From the NCBI GenBank assembly GCA_963722295.1, contig CAVRLB010000001.1, positions 496,001 through 560,000 of the forward strand: 64,000 bases of DNA. The letters run 5' to 3'. The translations under genes were made by a program, and so were the position numbers. Below, in pieces: positions 61,595 to 64,000 of this stretch (positions are counted from its first letter, which is position 1; each line of letters begins with the position of its first letter). The notes under the pieces were generated by a model. It did not search any database. It saw nothing but the letters and a program-made list of their open reading frames with translations, and was not told the DNA's origin. Source of the stretch: Brooklawnia sp032229645. Its GTDB lineage: Bacteria; Actinomycetota; Actinomycetes; Propionibacteriales; Propionibacteriaceae.

Positions 61595-63205
61595 TCAGGC
61601 CTTGGTGATCTGGTAGTACAGCGGCACGGAGTCCCATCCGAATGCGACATTGTCGACGGACTCACTCCACACACCCACCGCGTTCTGGTACCACAGCGGA
61701 ATCGATGCCATATCTTTCAGCAGGATTTCTTGAGCTTCGTGATACAGCTGGGTGGCCTCTTCCACGGACGAGGCGGAGGCAGCATCAGCCAGCTTCTGGT
61801 CGAACGCGGCACTCGAGTAGCCCTCATAGTTCGAGGATCCGCCGGTCGAATACAGCGGCGACAAGAAGTTGGCCTGCGACGGGTAGTCACCCTGCCAGCC
61901 TGCGCGGGTACCACCGGTCAGCTTCTGGTGTTCCCGGTCGTCCAGGGCAGCGGCAAAGGTCGGGTACGGCTGACCTTCGGCCTCGATACCAAGAGTGTTC
62001 TTGATGGAGTTGCAGACCGCGTCCACCCAAGCCTGGTGGGGACCGTCAGAGTTGTAGGCGATGGTGAGCGTGGCGCCGGAGTACGGCTTGATGGCATCGG
62101 CCTGAGCCCACAGTTCCTTGGCCTTCTCCGGGTTGTACTTCAGCAGATCGGCACCTTCCAGCTTGTCGGTGTAGCCGGCGATCACCGGAGAGGTGAAGTC
62201 GGTCGCCGGGGTACGGGTGCCCTGGAAGATGGTCTCAGTGATCTCGTCGCGGTTGACCGCCATCGAAAGGGCCTGTCGGCGCAGTGCACCTTCCTCGTCC
62301 TGCCCGAAGCCCGCCACATAGAAGCCCATATTGAAGGACTGGAAAATGGCGGCCGGCTGGTTCACGTTGCGGCCGGCGAACTCGGACGCGTACGTACCGA
62401 AAGCGGTATCCGGAATCTGGTCGAGCACGTCCAGGTTTCCGCCCTGCACGTCGGCATAAGCCGACTCCAAGGTGTTGTAGAAGCGGATATCTATACCGTC
62501 GTTCTGGGGTACGCGTCCGCCCTTGTAATCGGGGTTGGTCACCAAGGTGATGCCCTCGTCGTGGCGCCATGCGCCTTCGCCGTCAAGCATGTAGGGGCCG
62601 TTGCCGATCGGGTTCTCGCCGTAAGCGGCAATATCATCGAAGGCCACCGAGGGGAACGGCGCGTAAGCATCGTAGCCAAGCCGCAGCGGGTAGTCCGATT
62701 CCGGTTTGACGAGCTGAACAGTGAAGGTCAGATCGTCGACAACGGTGAGTCCGGTCGGCGTGGTGCTGCCATCCTCGCTGACCCCTTCGATATTGCTGAA
62801 CCAATATGCACCTGCCGAATCGGTAGCCGCATGGGTCCAGGTGTCGACAAAGCTCTTCGCGGTGACGGCCTCGCCGTTGGTGAAGGTCCAGCCATCGTTC
62901 AGCTTGATCGTCCACAACGTGGCGTCGTCGCTGTCGATGGATGAGGCGACCTCGTTCTGGATCGCGCCGTCGGCGTCGTAGTACACCAGGCCGGCATAGA
63001 TCTGCTTCAGAATGCGTCCGCCACCGACCTCGGTGGTGTCGTAGGTGATCAGGGGCTTTTGCGGTTCGGTGCTGTTGGCACTGATAATGGCGCCGTCGCT
63101 GCCGCCACTCGAACCTCCATTGCCGCCCGACCCGCAACCAACAAGGGCCAAGGAGGCGGCAGTCATTAGCGCAATAGCGCCAAGGCCTTTATGTCGTCTC
63201 TTCAC
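61595..63205 (-). CDS. Peptide ABC transporter substrate-binding lipoprotein (SBP family 5)
   Basis: The 536-residue protein has a lipoprotein signal peptide (LIMTAASLALVGC-type; lipobox LVGC at about Cys 24) and a Gly/Ser linker. A family 5 binding fold follows: STEPQKPLITYDTTEVGGGR, WTIKLNDGWTFTNGEAVTAK (core) and FQSFNMGFYVAGF. These proteins bind di- or oligopeptides at the cell surface. The start is GTG 63205 with GAGGA upstream. The leader at 63206-63467 holds two overlapping hairpins and no clear promoter. Confidence 0.93.
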   Translation of the reverse strand: MKRRHKGLGAIALMTAASLALVGCGSGGNGGSSGGSDGAIISANSTEPQKPLITYDTTEVGGGRILKQIYAGLVYYDADGAIQNEVASSIDSDDATLWTIKLNDGWTFTNGEAVTAKSFVDTWTHAATDSAGAYWFSNIEGVSEDGSTTPTGLTVVDDLTFTVQLVKPESDYPLRLGYDAYAPFPSVAFDDIAAYGENPIGNGPYMLDGEGAWRHDEGITLVTNPDYKGGRVPQNDGIDIRFYNTLESAYADVQGGNLDVLDQIPDTAFGTYASEFAGRNVNQPAAIFQSFNMGFYVAGFGQDEEGALRRQALSMAVNRDEITETIFQGTRTPATDFTSPVIAGYTDKLEGADLLKYNPEKAKELWAQADAIKPYSGATLTIAYNSDGPHQAWVDAVCNSIKNTLGIEAEGQPYPTFAAALDDREHQKLTGGTRAGWQGDYPSQANFLSPLYSTGGSSNYEGYSSAAFDQKLADAASASSVEEATQLYHEAQEILLKDMASIPLWYQNAVGVWSESVDNVAFGWDSVPLYYQITKA

Positions 63206-63295
63206 AGTTTCCTCGCTTCTTTTCGAGAATTAAGAACGGTGACCGGACCTTACGATCCGACACGATGCCTTGACAGTAGTCACACGTTGCTGAAA

Positions 63296-63328
63296 GCACC
63301 CAATCGGGTGCCAGGTCGTAACCTGGCA
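63296..63328 (-). terminator. Two overlapping hairpins downstream of thrH
   Basis: On the minus strand TGCCAGGT-tacg-ACCTGGCA (63309-63328, 8 bp) is followed by GCACCC-gatt-GGGTGC (63296-63311, 6 bp) and then TTT. The two share three bases, so they cannot both be fully formed. They may terminate thrH or modulate read-through into the peptide transporter. Confidence 0.4.
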
Positions 63329-63467
63329 GCAACATTTCTCGTCTCGTCGGAGGTCGCCGCAGGTCGGGGCCCCGGAAAGGTTTGTGAGCAGGGTGTCACC
63401 TGATCGGTGCCCTGGACCACCGCGCCGGTGCGGTTCTCGCCACGCAGCGACCGAGGAGACATTCAAC

Positions 63468-64000
63468 TCAGCAGGCCGCAATCGCGACGCTCGCCCGGGT
63501 GAACGCCGCCCGCAGTCCGTCGTAGCTGGTTACCGATTCGAACTGCGGGAATTCATCGATCACCCGTTGCGGCGCGCTGAACAAGATGCCGGCCTCGGCT
63601 TGGCCGAGCATGGAGGTGTCGTTGTACGAGTCGCCGGCCGCGATGCATGAGAAATTGAGACCTTGGAAGGCCTCGACCGCGTGTCGCTTCTGGTCGGGCA
63701 TCCGCAGCTTGTATCCGGTGATCCGGCCGTCATCGGCCACTTCGAGGCGATGGCAGAACAGTGTCGGGCGTCCGAGCTGGACCATCAACGGATCGGCGAA
63801 TTCGTAGAAGGTGTCCGACAAGATGATCACCTGGTAGCGTTCGCGCAGCCAGTCGACGAAGTCTCGCGCGCCCGGCAGCGGACCGAGCCCGGCGATGACC
63901 TTCTGGATCTCGGGCAGCTTGAGCCCATGAGCGTCCAGCACGCGCAATCGATGCGTCATCAACTCGTCGTAGTCGCTGACATCTCGCGTGGTAAGCCGCA
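63468..64000 (-). CDS. thrH: Phosphoserine phosphatase/homoserine phosphotransferase ThrH (partial, 5' end outside window)
   Basis: The visible 176 codons match ThrH of the HAD superfamily: TTRDVSDYDELM near the window edge, then LRERYQVIILSDTFYEFADP (motif II Ser/Thr region), MPDQKRHAVEAFQ with the motif III Lys, and CIAAGDSYNDTSML with the motif IV Asp pair. The nucleophile motif DxE/DxD at the N-terminus is beyond base 64000. ThrH enzymes dephosphorylate phosphoserine and can move the phosphate to homoserine. About 25-30 N-terminal residues are missing. Confidence 0.93.
   Translation of the reverse strand, partial: RLTTRDVSDYDELMTHRLRVLDAHGLKLPEIQKVIAGLGPLPGARDFVDWLRERYQVIILSDTFYEFADPLMVQLGRPTLFCHRLEVADDGRITGYKLRMPDQKRHAVEAFQGLNFSCIAAGDSYNDTSMLGQAEAGILFSAPQRVIDEFPQFESVTSYDGLRAAFTRASVAIAAC

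Noticed and set aside
61493..62944. A 483-codon open frame antisense to the peptide-binding protein
   Set aside because: No start signal and no domain; the minus-strand lipoprotein explains the region fully.

Overview
The window is 64 kb of high-GC actinobacterial chromosome, most likely from the family Propionibacteriaceae. Three things point there. There is a methylmalonyl-CoA epimerase of the propionic-acid-bacterium type next to phosphoglucomutase. A PduO-type cobalamin adenosyltransferase is present. The block rho-rpmE-prfA-prmC-sua5-rfe-atpI-atpBEFHAGDC-DUF2550 follows an order familiar from Mycobacterium and other Actinobacteria. Many genes begin with GTG, and several seem to be leaderless, with a TANNNT box 6-7 nt before the start codon. 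The family assignment is inference; actinobacterial origin is close to certain.

Layout, left to right. (1) 1-4427, minus: hisI-trpE-trpC-trpB-trpA, tightly overlapped, with trpA cut by the window edge. (2) 4594-6377, plus: a PadR regulator behind a perfect inverted-repeat operator, translationally coupled to a multi-spanning membrane protein. (3) 6444-7587, minus: a thiol/persulfide operon (small Cys protein, thioredoxin, rhodanese lipoprotein) behind twin ATACCCC/GGGGTAT palindromes. (4) 7750-12637, minus: gatCAB and a sugar:proton symporter flanked by inverted copies of a dispersed hairpin repeat. (5) 12923-17824: an ACT-domain protein and small membrane proteins, then iscS-mnmA and a MetE-like protein for tRNA thiolation and sulfur metabolism. 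(6) 17932-30406: a glycogen/alpha-glucan locus (glgX, glgP, glgE, glgB, pgm) with a NUDIX protein, a thioredoxin-TPR protein and a 50-bp tandem repeat. (7) 30460-35698: methylmalonyl-CoA epimerase, a DivIVA-like coiled-coil protein, NucS mismatch endonuclease, a hydrolase, a lipoprotein cyclophilin and the PduO adenosyltransferase. (8) 35704-51091, minus: a lipoate ligase-like gene, DUF2550, the complete F1Fo ATP synthase operon, and the rfe-sua5-prmC-prfA-rpmE-rho translation/termination block. (9) 51323-52057: a small scar holding a Phd antitoxin, a VapC stub, a truncated helicase and a third hairpin-repeat copy. (10) 52058-57821, minus: a two-component system followed by a binding-protein ABC importer of the ferric iron/AfuABC type. 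(11) 57865-63205, minus: a Dpp/Opp-type peptide importer. (12) 63468-64000: partial thrH.

Functionally this is mostly core metabolism. The epimerase belongs to the methylmalonyl-CoA (propionate) route, and PduO makes adenosylcobalamin, the cofactor of methylmalonyl-CoA mutase. GlgE/GlgB/GlgP/GlgX/Pgm connect maltose-1-phosphate, glycogen and glucose phosphates. IscS and MnmA act together in 2-thiouridine formation. The less ordinary parts are regulatory or repetitive: the PadR operator, the twin persulfide-sensor-like operators, the dispersed hairpin repeat, the tandem repeat, and the toxin-antitoxin/helicase scar. No CRISPR array, prophage, intact insertion sequence, rRNA or tRNA gene was recognised. 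No gene-free stretch clearly exceeds 300 bases. The largest gaps are 12638-12922 (promoter plus hairpin repeat), 63206-63467 (hairpins and dppA-type leader), 27527-27785 (tandem repeat), 7505-7749 (operators and a long inverted repeat) and 51092-51322 (rho leader).
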